Source of the DNA: Lachnospiraceae bacterium
GTDB lineage: Bacteria; Bacillota; Clostridia; Lachnospirales; Lachnospiraceae
Reading direction: 5' to 3'
NCBI GenBank assembly: GCA_017618195.1
Contig: JAFZUW010000051.1
Coordinates: 1-64,000 of the forward strand
DNA: 64,000 nt
Under the pieces are notes generated by a model. It did no database searches, was not told the DNA's origin, and worked only from the letters and a program-made list of their open reading frames with translations. Made by a program: the position numbers and the translations under genes. Below, one piece after another: positions 9,048 through 18,259 of the stretch (its first letter is position 1; the number at the start of each line of letters is the position of its first letter).

Positions 9048-9703
9048 GAAATTATCAAAAAGAACTGGATCAAACGATCGAACGCATACAAAAAGAGGGC
9101 TCTGTGCCCTCTTTGCTGTTACATTCCTGCTGCGCACCGTGCAGCAGCTACGTGCTTTCGTACCTTTCGGAGTATTTCCGGATTACGGTATGCTTTTATA
9201 ACCCGAACATCACGAGCCCGGAGGAGTTTGAAAAGCGTGCCCGGGAGATTGAGCGACTTATCTCTGAGATGCCCGTGAAGCATCCGGTGACGCTCAAGAT
9301 CGGAGAGTACGACCCGAAGGAATTCTTCGAGGCGGTCAAAGGACTTGAGAACGAGCCGGAGGGCGGAAAGCGGTGTGAAGTATGCTTCCGGATGCGGCTT
9401 AACTACGCAGGAAAGCAGGCGGCCGGGGAGGGCTTCGATTATTTCACGACGACCCTTTCGATCAGCCCTTTAAAAAATGCTCCCCTTCTCAATACGATCG
9501 GGGAGCAGATAGCTTCGGAAATCGGTGTTCCGTACTTAACATCGGATTTTAAAAAGAAGGGCGGGTACCTCCGTTCGATCGAACTGTCCCGCGAATACGG
9601 CCTGTACCGCCAGGATTACTGCGGCTGCGCGTTCAGCTTACGGGACCGCAATGAGCGTGTTCAGAACCTTGGCGGCAATGTCGCCGGCGACACGACTGCC
9701 TGA
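9038..9703 (+). CDS. queH: Epoxyqueuosine reductase QueH
   Basis: A 221-residue protein of the QueH (formerly DUF208) family, the cobalamin-independent iron-sulfur enzyme that makes queuosine from epoxyqueuosine in tRNA. The cysteine pattern is intact: SCCAPCSS near residue 31, CEVCFRMR near 110 and the C-terminal DYCGCAFS. It starts inside the end of the hisC-like gene. Its last 66 bases overlap the end of the PBP gene on the other strand. No other queuosine genes are in the window. Confidence 0.92.
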   Translation: MQVRNYQKELDQTIERIQKEGSVPSLLLHSCCAPCSSYVLSYLSEYFRITVCFYNPNITSPEEFEKRAREIERLISEMPVKHPVTLKIGEYDPKEFFEAVKGLENEPEGGKRCEVCFRMRLNYAGKQAAGEGFDYFTTTLSISPLKNAPLLNTIGEQIASEIGVPYLTSDFKKKGGYLRSIELSREYGLYRQDYCGCAFSLRDRNERVQNLGGNVAGDTTA

Positions 9704-11005
9704 GCCTCCGTGCTCGACAAATACGACAAATGCATACGGATACTCTTCGGAGTCTATGAAACCGGCAAACCAGCTATTGGATTTGCCGGTTTGCTGTTCT
9801 ACGGTACCCGATTTCGCACCGATCGGAACGTTCGGGAATCGGGTGCTGTCGTAGGATTTGGCCATATTATTCTTCATGTAGATGCGCAGCGAAGCGGCGG
9901 TATCGGGTGATACGAGTTCCGATGTGAACTGCGTTTCCGGGATATCGAGACGGCGGTCTTTCTGATCGATCACTTCATAGAGATAGGTCGGTAAGGCGGC
10001 CTTTCCGCCGTTCGCGATTGCCCCGTAATAGATCATCAGCGAACAGGGATTCACGAGGTCATGGTACAGTCCGACGCCGCCCCAGCCGAGCCGGTTCACC
10101 GTGGAGGAAGCAAGTTCAAACGAGCCTTTGGCGGTCGAAATGCCGTGAATCTTATAAGAAGACGTAAGGCCCGCCTTACGGACGTATTCTGTCATCTTAT
10201 CGCCGCCGATCTCGACGGCAAGCTGCGAAAAGACGCAGTTGCACGAAACCGCGTAAGCGTCGGAAAGCGTGAGCTTGCCGTGCTTCTGCGGACAGGTAAC
10301 GGTGTTGTCGCCGACCTTTACGGAGCCTTCGCAGACGTATGTGCGGCTTGCGGCATCCGGGATCATTTCAAGCGCCGCCTGTAAGGTAAGCGTTTTGAAA
10401 ACGGAGCCGGGGGCGTAAACGGAATGGAAGAACCGGTTTACATAGATTCCGTCGTAAGCCTCATTGGTCTCGATATCTTCTGGAACGTTGTTCGGGTCAT
10501 AGCTCGGAGCGGATACAAGGCACAGAATCTCTCCGGTTTTATAGTTATACACGCCGATGCATCCGGCTTTGCCGTCAAGCGCCGTATAGGCCGTTACGCA
10601 CGCATCGGCCGCAATGCTTAATCGCACTTCGTTACCGCGGTCGGAGATTGCGGAAGCGCCTTTCCGGCTGTTATAAGGAACAAGGTAATCACGGAGGTTG
10701 GTAAGCGCTCCGGTACCGATCTTGTTGTTCCGGTCGCCGACCGTATGCAGGGTAGCCGTACGCACGAGCGGGAGCCCGGAATAGTAGCGGTAACCGTCGT
10801 CAACGCCCGAGAGAATGGTTCCGTACCGGTCGGTCAGCGTGCCGGTCAGCAGCTCACCGGAGCCGGAGTACAGGTTTTTGTTGAACGGCTGAGTGTACCA
10901 TTTGCCGGAATCCTTTTTATAGCGTACGAGAAATACGATGATTCCGAGGATGAATACAAGCAGTATCAGTTTACAGAAGCGGACGCGCTGTTCAATCTTT
11001 CTCAC
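9638..11005 (-). CDS. Penicillin-binding transpeptidase (PbpA/FtsI-like)
   Basis: A class B PBP that cross-links peptidoglycan outside the membrane. It has one N-terminal membrane anchor (near residues 10-27), a short linker domain and a transpeptidase domain with S201-VFK, S254-CN and K398-SGT. At 455 residues it is compact and lacks PASTA domains, like actinobacterial PbpA. I chose GTG 11005 because AGGAGG lies 8 bases upstream; the GTG at 11014 is too close to that site. It overlaps the end of the SEDS gene by 14 bp, so the two should form a glycosyltransferase-transpeptidase pair. Confidence 0.9.
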   Translation of the reverse strand: MRKIEQRVRFCKLILLVFILGIIVFLVRYKKDSGKWYTQPFNKNLYSGSGELLTGTLTDRYGTILSGVDDGYRYYSGLPLVRTATLHTVGDRNNKIGTGALTNLRDYLVPYNSRKGASAISDRGNEVRLSIAADACVTAYTALDGKAGCIGVYNYKTGEILCLVSAPSYDPNNVPEDIETNEAYDGIYVNRFFHSVYAPGSVFKTLTLQAALEMIPDAASRTYVCEGSVKVGDNTVTCPQKHGKLTLSDAYAVSCNCVFSQLAVEIGGDKMTEYVRKAGLTSSYKIHGISTAKGSFELASSTVNRLGWGGVGLYHDLVNPCSLMIYYGAIANGGKAALPTYLYEVIDQKDRRLDIPETQFTSELVSPDTAASLRIYMKNNMAKSYDSTRFPNVPIGAKSGTVEQQTGKSNSWFAGFIDSEEYPYAFVVFVEHGGSGSRVAGDIAAKVLNTLIAVP

Positions 11006-12785
11006 GGCGGTCACCTCCTGCGGACGCGTCGGAAGCCTGCAGGGACTGTGCTGCAGACTTCTTCGCTCTGCGTCTTCGATAATAAACGGCGTTTGCGAAG
11101 CTCGCGTTGGGCCTCGTATCGGTCGCTTTCAAAAAGGCGAGAAGTCCCCATGCAAACATCATGGAAGACCCTCCGTTTGAGACGAAAGGGAACGTTACGC
11201 CGGTCAGCGGAAGCATATCCACCGAACCGAATATGTTGAGCGCTGTCTGGAAGATGATCATCGACGTTGCGGAGCATGCCGCGATCGAATAGTAGCTTGA
11301 GTGGCTCATTTCACACGAGCGGATGGCAAATGCGGCGAGCGCGATGATGCAGCCGACGATCAGGATGCCGACGATCAGGCCCCATTCTTCGCATACGAGA
11401 CCGAATACGAGGTCCGTATCGGAAGCTGCCACGCGCTTTAAAAAGCCCGCGCCGGGACCGACTCCGAACAGTCCGCCCGATGCAATAGCGGTCATCGTGC
11501 GAACCTGCTGGTAGCCTCCGGAAGAGGCATATTCCCAGGCGTGCCGCCAGGTCGAGAAACGGTTCCAGATATACGGTTTTGCAATCAATATCATGATGCC
11601 GCCGGAAACCGCGCCGCCTGAAAGAAGCAGGATAGTCGCGAAATCGCCCGAGCGGAGATATGAGATAACAAGGAACGTGATAAAGAAGATCGAGGCTCCG
11701 CCGAAGTCGCTCATCAGCCCGAGCAGCATCATCATGATAAAGGACATCACCATGAAGAGTCCGAGGTTACGCTTACGGAACAGACGATCCAATGTCGATG
11801 CGCCGGCAAATATGTAGCAGAGCTTCGCAATTTCCGAAGGCTGGAAACTCGAATCGCCTATCCGGATCCAGTTTGTCGCACCGTATTTGGCATGACCGAG
11901 AACAAGCGTCAGACCGAGAAGACCGATCCCGGCTGCGGCCGCGAACCATCGGAGCTTCTTTACAAGACTCAGATCCTTCAGAAGAATGCCGAGGCCGAGG
12001 AACAGAACGATGCCGCATATGACGGCAATCAGCTGTTTATAAAGAAGCTTATAGTTGCAGGAAGTCGTTACGGAAAGCGAGATCGTGGTCAGAAAGAACG
12101 CGATCAGTTCGAGCTCGTAGCCGACCAGCTTAAAGAAATGCATCACAATGAAATACGCCCACATGACGATCGTGAATGCAAGAAATGTCGGGATGATGAA
12201 GCGGGCGGCGGGCACCTGTTTTGAGATGACGAGCTGAAAGCAGAGAAGCGCCTGCATAATGGTTAAGATTACGACGGGACCCCACGGGGAGACCGGACGC
12301 GCAAGCTTTCTCGCGGCGTTGGTCTCGCGGCGTTCCTCCTCGCTGATTGCCTGAAACGTCAGCTCGGTATTGCCGACAAATATGATGTCGCCGTAGTGAA
12401 GCTTCGCCTCGCTGTCAATCTCGTGTCCGTTCAGCATCGTGCCGCATTTGGAATCAAGGTCATAGATGTGCCAGCGGTCCTCCTCGTCGCGGGAAATAAC
12501 CGCGTGCAGACGGTTGAGCGATGAATCGTGGATGGTAAGGTCAGCCGAACGCGAACGCCCGATGATGTTCTCCCAATGCGTCAGCAGCAGGTCGTGCGCA
12601 TTGCGGCGGCAGAGTCTCGCAAAGATTTCGGGTTCTCTCGGAAGCCGGAACAGCGAGAGAACGGCCGATGTCAGAAACAGAACGGAGATAACGATGAACA
12701 CAATACGAACAATCCCCGTATACACGCTTGTAAAACCGGGATTGGAGTCTAACGTCTGTTTGATCAGATCACATAACTCGTTCAT
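10992..12785 (-). CDS. FtsW/RodA/SpoVE-family SEDS protein with FHA domain
   Basis: A 597-residue membrane protein. It opens with a transmembrane helix (about residues 21-43), then a cytoplasmic FHA domain near 60-130 with the phosphothreonine-binding signatures GRSRSADL, SLNRLHAVI and GTMLNG. A SEDS polytopic domain of about ten helices follows, containing the conserved Asn-rich and GVTFPF regions. SEDS proteins polymerise lipid II; the FHA domain should dock a phosphorylated partner, probably through a Ser/Thr kinase such as PrkC, which is not in this window. It is translationally coupled to the PBP gene. ATG 12785 follows GGAG. Confidence 0.9.
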   Translation of the reverse strand: MNELCDLIKQTLDSNPGFTSVYTGIVRIVFIVISVLFLTSAVLSLFRLPREPEIFARLCRRNAHDLLLTHWENIIGRSRSADLTIHDSSLNRLHAVISRDEEDRWHIYDLDSKCGTMLNGHEIDSEAKLHYGDIIFVGNTELTFQAISEEERRETNAARKLARPVSPWGPVVILTIMQALLCFQLVISKQVPAARFIIPTFLAFTIVMWAYFIVMHFFKLVGYELELIAFFLTTISLSVTTSCNYKLLYKQLIAVICGIVLFLGLGILLKDLSLVKKLRWFAAAAGIGLLGLTLVLGHAKYGATNWIRIGDSSFQPSEIAKLCYIFAGASTLDRLFRKRNLGLFMVMSFIMMMLLGLMSDFGGASIFFITFLVISYLRSGDFATILLLSGGAVSGGIMILIAKPYIWNRFSTWRHAWEYASSGGYQQVRTMTAIASGGLFGVGPGAGFLKRVAASDTDLVFGLVCEEWGLIVGILIVGCIIALAAFAIRSCEMSHSSYYSIAACSATSMIIFQTALNIFGSVDMLPLTGVTFPFVSNGGSSMMFAWGLLAFLKATDTRPNASFANAVYYRRRRAKKSAAQSLQASDASAGGDRREKD

Positions 12786-12904
12786 ATTACGCTCCGTGAT
12801 TCAGTACGATGCTGCCGTTTTGAGGTTTCGGCATGTATCGTAATTACGTGCCATACTGCCGTTTCCGAGGCTGCATCGGACTTACAAAATCGTTACAACA
12901 TTTA

Positions 12905-12913
12905 ATTATATCA
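12905..12913 (-). promoter_or_regulatory. Extended -10 promoter of the SEDS/PBP operon
   Basis: On the minus strand TGATATAAT is a consensus extended -10 element. No good -35 is seen. It would give a leader of about 110 nt before ATG 12785. The divergent promoter at 12956-12984 is next to it. Confidence 0.5.
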
Positions 12914-12955
12914 CATCTCTTCTAAGAAGAACAGTAGCGGTTCGAAACACAGTGG

Positions 12956-12984
12956 TTTACAGATTCTCATTTGTCTGATAAAAT
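12956..12984 (+). promoter_or_regulatory. Sigma-A promoter of the lipoprotein gene
   Basis: TTTACA (12956-12961) and TAAAAT (12979-12984) are separated by 17 bp. The start site predicted near 12991 rules out the upstream TTG codon at 12971 as the start of the next gene. Confidence 0.65.
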
Positions 12985-13024
12985 GCAAAATACTGAATTA
13001 TTTACACCCGGGGAGGATGAAGAA

Positions 13025-13771
13025 ATGAGAAAGATGTCTTTAGGGAAACGGACGGGAAAGCGGATCGCTGCCGTTTTGATCGCGGGTTTACTGTCCATGT
13101 CAGTCTGGGCATGCAATGAAAAGAAGCCCGAGAAGAATGAACCTACGCCGACGGGTGAGGTAACGCATACCGCAACACCTACGCATACCGTAACACCCAC
13201 GCCTACCGCAACGCCTGCACCGACCGAAGAGCCGACACCGGAACCGACCGAAGAACCTACGCCCGAGCCTACGCCGGAACCCGAACTGGCAGAGCCCGGA
13301 GAAATCAAGTACGGTGATCTTACGCAGTACCTCGGTCTGACCGCAGGTGAAATCATCGGAAAGATCGGCAGAGACTATCAGTTCCGTCATTGGGGCAAGG
13401 AATATGATATGAGCTTCGGTACGTCCGGAGGATTCACATTTGACGCCAATGTAATCTTTTATTTTGAAGACAGCAGCGAGAAGTATGATCCGTCCTATGT
13501 TGTAACAATTATTGAAATCAATGATGAGGAAACCGATCCGCACAATATCGGAAACGGTATGAACAGCTGCATGAAATGGAAGGAAATCAAGGCGAAAGCG
13601 GGAAATGCTCTTGCTGACCCTATACTTTCGATTGAAAATGATATGTTTGTCACGCAGGGAATTATAAACGGCTGCAAATACCGGATGCTCTGGGAGGAGG
13701 ATCCCCTTACAGAGGACAGTCGGCCGGATTCAATCATGTTCTCAAAAACCGGTATGCGGTTTATCAAGTAA
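13025..13771 (+). CDS. Thr/Pro-linker lipoprotein of unknown function
   Basis: A 248-residue predicted lipoprotein. ATG 13025 follows GGGGAGGAT at about 8 bases. A basic N terminus and hydrophobic stretch end in a lipobox-like VWAC. Residues about 38-80 form a Thr, Pro and Glu linker (TPTPTATPAPTEEPTPEP-like) suited to crossing the cell wall. The C-terminal domain of about 165 residues has no family I recognise. It is transcribed alone, divergently from the SEDS gene. The same layout recurs at 51989 and 58465. Confidence 0.75.
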   Translation: MRKMSLGKRTGKRIAAVLIAGLLSMSVWACNEKKPEKNEPTPTGEVTHTATPTHTVTPTPTATPAPTEEPTPEPTEEPTPEPTPEPELAEPGEIKYGDLTQYLGLTAGEIIGKIGRDYQFRHWGKEYDMSFGTSGGFTFDANVIFYFEDSSEKYDPSYVVTIIEINDEETDPHNIGNGMNSCMKWKEIKAKAGNALADPILSIENDMFVTQGIINGCKYRMLWEEDPLTEDSRPDSIMFSKTGMRFIK

Positions 13772-13816
13772 TCAGCCGGATCCGACGAATAAAGCATAGC
13801 GCGGTAATCAGCCGGA
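13768..13816 (+). repeat. 13-bp direct repeat at the gene end
   Basis: GTAATCAGCCGGA occurs at 13768-13780 and again at 13804-13816. The first copy includes the stop codon of the lipoprotein gene. It looks like a small terminal duplication. Confidence 0.5.
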
Positions 13817-13900
13817 GAAAAATGATACGGACGCCTTCCGGCTCGGATCCGATCCGTAAAATACGTCATATTACGGGAAGATTTTTACGCCTTCGGGGCT

Positions 13901-13945
13901 CTCGGATTGCTTTCTGAGAATCCCGGAGGTTTTTTGCGCTTTTTT
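13901..13945 (+). terminator. Imperfect intrinsic terminator
   Basis: CTCGGATT and AATCCCGGAG form an imperfect stem around a 10-nt loop, followed by TTTTTT and a second T run. It probably ends the lipoprotein transcript. Confidence 0.5.
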
Positions 13946-14032
13946 TCTGTTTTTTTCGGCCGATTGGGGCACAGAAAAAAGGAAATTCCGTTTTCCCGTT
14001 GAATAAAGAAAATAGCGGGATCGGTAAGAGGC

Positions 14033-14123
14033 GGTTCCGCGCACACGGCGGAACCTGTGAAAGCGGGAGTCCGCGCGTAAGACGGGGCCGGTAAAGAGGA
14101 CGGTTCCGCACAGTTTCGCGGAA
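14033..14123 (+). other. Leader of dgt with two hairpins
   Basis: GGTTCCGC/GCGGAACC (14033-14040 and 14048-14055, 7-nt loop) forms a perfect hairpin. TTCCGC/GCGGAA near 14104-14123 forms a second that ends just before the dgt ribosome binding site. The wider gene-free stretch 13772-14140 also holds the repeat and terminator above; no clear promoter is visible. Confidence 0.4.
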
Positions 14124-14140
14124 AGGGGAACGGGGAACTT

Positions 14141-15151
14141 ATGGAAAATATTCGGATCATGTTGGAACGAAGAGAGCATGAAATGCTGAGCGAATACGCC
14201 GCATTTTCCGACTGCTCGAAGGGACGTGAACGGGAAGAGCCGCAATGCGATATCCGGCCGGTTTTTCAAAGAGACCGGGACCGGATTATTCATTCTAAGG
14301 CATTCCGCAGATTGAAAGATAAAACGCAGGTATTCTTAACGCCGAACGGCGACCATTACCGGACGCGTATGACGCATACGCTGGAGGTTTCCCAGATTGC
14401 GAGGTCCATCGCGAAGGCGCTTCGGCTGAATGAAGACCTGACGGAGGCGATCGCTCTCGGACATGACCTCGGGCATACGCCTTTCGGACATGCCGGCGAG
14501 CGGGCTCTGGCGCGCGTCTGTGAGGGCGGCTTCCGCCATAACGAGCAGAGCGTCCGCGTCGTGTGCCTACTTGAGAAGAACGGAATGGGACTCAACCTGA
14601 CAAGGGAAGTCATCGACGGAATCCTCAATCACCAGACGAGCGGGCATCCGTCCACTTTGGAGGGCAACGTAGTCCGTTATTCCGACAAGATCGCCTATTA
14701 TAATCATGATATCGATGATGCCGTGCGCGGGCAGATCATCCGCGAGGAGGACATTCCGTCCGATCTGACCGATTACCTCGGCCACTCCTTAAAGGAACGG
14801 CTTAATACGATGGTTCACGATATCGTAATCGAAAGCTGTGACAAAGGCGAGATCCGCATGTCCGCCGAGATGGAGCGCGCGATGGCGGATCTGCGCAGAT
14901 ACATGTTTGAGCAGGTGTACACCAATCCCGCCGCCAAAGGAGAAGAATACAAAGCGGAGGGCATGGTTGAATACCTCTTTGAACACTATAAGAAAAAGCC
15001 CGAGCAGCTGACGGACGAGTACCAGAAGCTTCTTGCAAAGGGCGAGCCGCTTTCCGCGGTTGTCGCGGACTATGTGGCAGGCATGACGGACAAATACGCC
15101 GTCTCCAAGTATATGGATCTCGTGATCCCGAAAGCCTGGGGTGTTTATTAA
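14141..15151 (+). CDS. dgt: dGTPase-like HD-domain triphosphohydrolase
   Basis: A 336-residue HD-superfamily enzyme that cleaves dGTP or other dNTPs to nucleoside and tripolyphosphate. The metal-binding residues lie in the RMTHTLEV, GHDLGHTPFGHAGE and HNEQS segments, and SKAFRRLKDKTQVF near the N terminus is the family hallmark. ATG 14141 follows GGGGAAC. The primase gene starts on the very next base after the stop, so the two are co-transcribed. This dgt-dnaG-rpoD order is common in clostridia. Confidence 0.92.
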   Translation: MENIRIMLERREHEMLSEYAAFSDCSKGREREEPQCDIRPVFQRDRDRIIHSKAFRRLKDKTQVFLTPNGDHYRTRMTHTLEVSQIARSIAKALRLNEDLTEAIALGHDLGHTPFGHAGERALARVCEGGFRHNEQSVRVVCLLEKNGMGLNLTREVIDGILNHQTSGHPSTLEGNVVRYSDKIAYYNHDIDDAVRGQIIREEDIPSDLTDYLGHSLKERLNTMVHDIVIESCDKGEIRMSAEMERAMADLRRYMFEQVYTNPAAKGEEYKAEGMVEYLFEHYKKKPEQLTDEYQKLLAKGEPLSAVVADYVAGMTDKYAVSKYMDLVIPKAWGVY

Positions 15152-16936
15152 ATGTATTATGACGAGAAACTGATTGACGAGATACGAAGCAGAAACGACA
15201 TCGTCGGCGTGATCGGCGGGTACGTATCGCTGAAGCGGGCAGGCAGCAACTATCAGGGGCTGTGCCCGTTCCACAGCGAGAAGACGCCCTCGTTCAGCGT
15301 GAACCCGGCGCGTCAGACGTACAAATGCTTCGGCTGCGGCAAAGGAGGAAACGTATTCACGTTCCTGATGGAATATGAGAACATTACGTTTCCGGAAGCG
15401 GTTGAGAATCTCGCGGGGCGCGTCGGAATAACCCTTCCGAAGTACAACATGACCGAGGAAGCGAGACGGGCGGCGAACCGCAGGGAGCAGATGTTTGAAC
15501 TGTATAAGAAGGCCGCAACCTATTATTACCGGATGTTTTATTCCGAAAAGGGAAGGTTCGCGAAGGAATATATCGAAAAGCGCGGACTGAGCCCCGAGAC
15601 GATGAAGAATTTCGGAATCGGCTACAGCGACGGTTCCCTTTACAAGTACCTGAAGGAAGAAGGCTATCAGGACGAATTCCTTGCGAAGTCCGGACTGTTC
15701 ACATACGACGAACGAAGGGGCGTGAACGACAAGTTCTTCAACCGCGTCATGTTCCCGATCTTCGACCGGAACGGAAAGGTCATCGCATTCGGCGGACGCG
15801 TCATGGGAGACGCCCTGCCGAAGTACTTAAATTCGCCCGAGACGGACATTTTCGACAAGGGACGTAATCTTTACGGTCTGCACCTCGCAAGAAAGACGAG
15901 ACAGCCCTATATGCTTCTGTGCGAGGGTTATATGGATACGATCGCGCTGCATCAGGCGGGATTTGACAATGCGGTCGCCTCGCTCGGCACTTCGCTTACC
16001 GGAATGCAGGCGAAACTGCTTTCACGGTACACGAAGGACGTCGTGATCACCTACGACAGCGACGGTGCCGGACAGACGGCAGCGAACCGCGCGATCCCGA
16101 TCCTGGCGGAAGCGGGAATCCGGGCAAAGGTTTTAAATATGTCGCCTTATAAGGATCCGGACGAGTTCATCAAGGCGCTCGGCCGCGAAGCTTACGAGGA
16201 GCGCATAAGAAACGCAAGCACGAGCTTCGTATTTGAGGTGAAGGTGATCGAACAGCGGCACGATCTGAACGACCCGCAGGACAAGACGGCGTTCCAGACC
16301 GAAGTTGCGGAGCGGATACTCGGGTTCAGCGAGGACATCGAGCGGACCAATTACATTGACGCGTTCTGCCGGGATTACGGATTTGACCGGAAGGAATTCC
16401 GAAGCCTCGTGAATAAGCTCGGAGCGCAGAACGAATTCCGAGCGGCGGTCAGGGAAGTGACGCCGGTGATCGAGAACCGGTCGGAAGTAAAAGCTGCGGG
16501 ACCCGATTCGGCGGTTCGGAAGTCGCAGCGGATCATCCTCACGAGATGCATCGATGACCCGGAACTGACGGAAACAATCCGCGGGTACCTCGGACCGGAG
16601 GACTTTGAGGAAGGAACATACCGGACCGTGGCGGAACTCGTATTTGCCCAGTTCGAGAAGGACGGGAAGATCGATCCGTCGGCGATCATCAGCCGGTTTG
16701 ATGAGAAGGACGAACAGACGCTTGTCGCGGAAATCTGTGAGACCGGAGCGGCGATTCGCGAAGGCTCGTCGGAGGACCGCAGGAAGGAACTTGCCGACAG
16801 CGTGATCCGTCTCGCGAAGGACAGCCTCGAGCGGAAGCAGAGCGATGCGGTCGCCAGGGGAGCGGCAGGAGAAATCCTCGAATTTGCCCGTAAGAAGAAG
16901 GAACTGGAATCCATTCGTAAGAAACTGATGAAATAG
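15152..16936 (+). CDS. dnaG: DNA primase DnaG
   Basis: A 594-residue primase that makes RNA primers at the replication fork. The CHC2 zinc finger uses C38, H41, C59 and C62. The TOPRIM core shows CEGYMD near residue 256 and DSDGAG near 302. A helicase-binding C-terminal region follows. Start and stop of neighbours are tight (0 bp to dgt, 18 bp to rpoD), giving the classic macromolecular-synthesis operon. Confidence 0.97.
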   Translation: MYYDEKLIDEIRSRNDIVGVIGGYVSLKRAGSNYQGLCPFHSEKTPSFSVNPARQTYKCFGCGKGGNVFTFLMEYENITFPEAVENLAGRVGITLPKYNMTEEARRAANRREQMFELYKKAATYYYRMFYSEKGRFAKEYIEKRGLSPETMKNFGIGYSDGSLYKYLKEEGYQDEFLAKSGLFTYDERRGVNDKFFNRVMFPIFDRNGKVIAFGGRVMGDALPKYLNSPETDIFDKGRNLYGLHLARKTRQPYMLLCEGYMDTIALHQAGFDNAVASLGTSLTGMQAKLLSRYTKDVVITYDSDGAGQTAANRAIPILAEAGIRAKVLNMSPYKDPDEFIKALGREAYEERIRNASTSFVFEVKVIEQRHDLNDPQDKTAFQTEVAERILGFSEDIERTNYIDAFCRDYGFDRKEFRSLVNKLGAQNEFRAAVREVTPVIENRSEVKAAGPDSAVRKSQRIILTRCIDDPELTETIRGYLGPEDFEEGTYRTVAELVFAQFEKDGKIDPSAIISRFDEKDEQTLVAEICETGAAIREGSSEDRRKELADSVIRLAKDSLERKQSDAVARGAAGEILEFARKKKELESIRKKLMK

Positions 16937-16954
16937 AAGGGAAGGGGATACATT

Positions 16955-18256
16955 ATGGCTACGAGAAAGAAGAAAGAACAGGTACCGGAGGAAGTTGTGA
17001 TGCAGGAAGCGGAAGCTGTCCGCGAAGAGGAGAAGAAGGAAGGCGGTATGTCCGCCGATCTTGTGGAAACCGCTCTCGAGGACGAAGCTGCGGACATCGA
17101 ACCCCTTGAAAAGAAGGACGAAGAGATGATGCGCTTCCAGGAGAAGCTGAAAGAGCTTTCCGCATTTGCCCGCAAAAAGAAGAACGTGCTTGAGTATCAG
17201 GAAATCGTTGACTTCTTTAAGGACATCGAACTTCAGCCCGGCAGCATGAACCGGATCTATGATTATCTGGAAAGCAACGGCGTCGACATCCTTCGCGAAG
17301 AGACGATGGCCGAGATCGACGACATTCCGATGCTCGATGACGATGCGGATCTCGCAGGCGAGGACCTTGAGACGCTTGAAAACCTCGGAAATCTCGATGA
17401 CCTTGATCTGACCGTTCCCGAGGGCGTCAGCATTGAAGACCCCGTCCGCATGTATCTGAAGGAGATCGGCCGTGTGCCGCTTCTTACCGCCGAGGAGGAA
17501 AAGGAACTTTCGAAGCGCATGGAAGACGGCGACGAAGCAGCGAAGAAGCGTCTTTCCGAAGCAAACCTCCGTCTGGTTGTCAGCATCGCGAAGCGTTACG
17601 TGGGGCGCGGGATGCAGTTTCTGGACCTCATTCAGGAAGGTAACCTCGGTCTTATCAAGGCCGTCGAAAAATACGACTACAAGAAGGGATTCAAATTCTC
17701 GACATATGCGACATGGTGGATCCGTCAGGCAATCACGCGTGCGATCGCGGACCAGGCGAGGACCATCCGTATCCCGGTTCATATGGTTGAGACAATCAAC
17801 CGTCTGATCCGCGTACAGCGTCAGCTTCTGCAGGACTACGGCCGCGAGCCGAGCCCGGAGGAAATCGCGAAGGAGATGAAGATTCCGGTAGAGCGCGTGC
17901 TTGAGATTCAGAAGATCTCGCAGGAACCGGTATCTCTTGAGACCCCGATCGGTGAGGAAGAGGACAGCCACCTCGGCGACTTCCTGCCCGACGATCACCT
18001 TCCGATGCCTGCCGACGCGGCATCCTATTCGATGCTCCGCGACCAGCTGTACGAAGTGCTCGAGACGCTTTCCGACCGTGAACAGAAGGTTATCCGCCTG
18101 CGTTTCGGCTTAGATGACGGCCGCCAGCGTACGCTTGAAGAGGTCGGCAAGGAATTTGAAGTAACCCGAGAGCGTATCCGTCAGATCGAAGCAAAGGCGC
18201 TCCGCAAGCTGCGCCATCCTTCGAGAAGCCGTAAGCTTCGGGATTATCTGGAGTAA
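16955..18256 (+). CDS. rpoD: Primary sigma factor RpoD (SigA)
   Basis: The housekeeping sigma factor, 433 residues. An acidic region 1.1 is followed by region 1.2 ([11 protein letters not shown]), regions 2.1-2.4 ([16 protein letters not shown] and [15 protein letters not shown]), region 3, and region 4 ending in the helix-turn-helix [23 protein letters not shown] 16955 follows GGGAAGGGGA. The trmK start lies 3 bp after its stop. Confidence 0.98.
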   Translation: MATRKKKEQVPEEVVMQEAEAVREEEKKEGGMSADLVETALEDEAADIEPLEKKDEEMMRFQEKLKELSAFARKKKNVLEYQEIVDFFKDIELQPGSMNRIYDYLESNGVDILREETMAEIDDIPMLDDDADLAGEDLETLENLGNLDDLDLTVPEGVSIEDPVRMYLKEIGRVPLLTAEEEKELSKRMEDGDEAAKKRLSEANLRLVVSIAKRYVGRGMQFLDLIQEGNLGLIKAVEKYDYKKGFKFSTYATWWIRQAITRAIADQARTIRIPVHMVETINRLIRVQRQLLQDYGREPSPEEIAKEMKIPVERVLEIQKISQEPVSLETPIGEEEDSHLGDFLPDDHLPMPADAASYSMLRDQLYEVLETLSDREQKVIRLRFGLDDGRQRTLEEVGKEFEVTRERIRQIEAKALRKLRHPSRSRKLRDYLE

Positions 18257-18259
18257 TAT

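Noticed and set aside
6795..9137. A 780-codon minus-strand open frame across the two aminotransferases
   Set aside because: It lies opposite two genes with clear PLP motifs, has no recognisable domain and no ribosome binding site.
12971..13024. Earlier TTG start for the lipoprotein gene
   Set aside because: It overlaps the promoter -10 element and has no ribosome binding site; ATG 13025 does.
16133..17998. A 621-codon minus-strand open frame opposite dnaG and rpoD
   Set aside because: It is antisense to two unmistakable housekeeping genes and is Leu/Phe/Arg-rich noise from codon bias.
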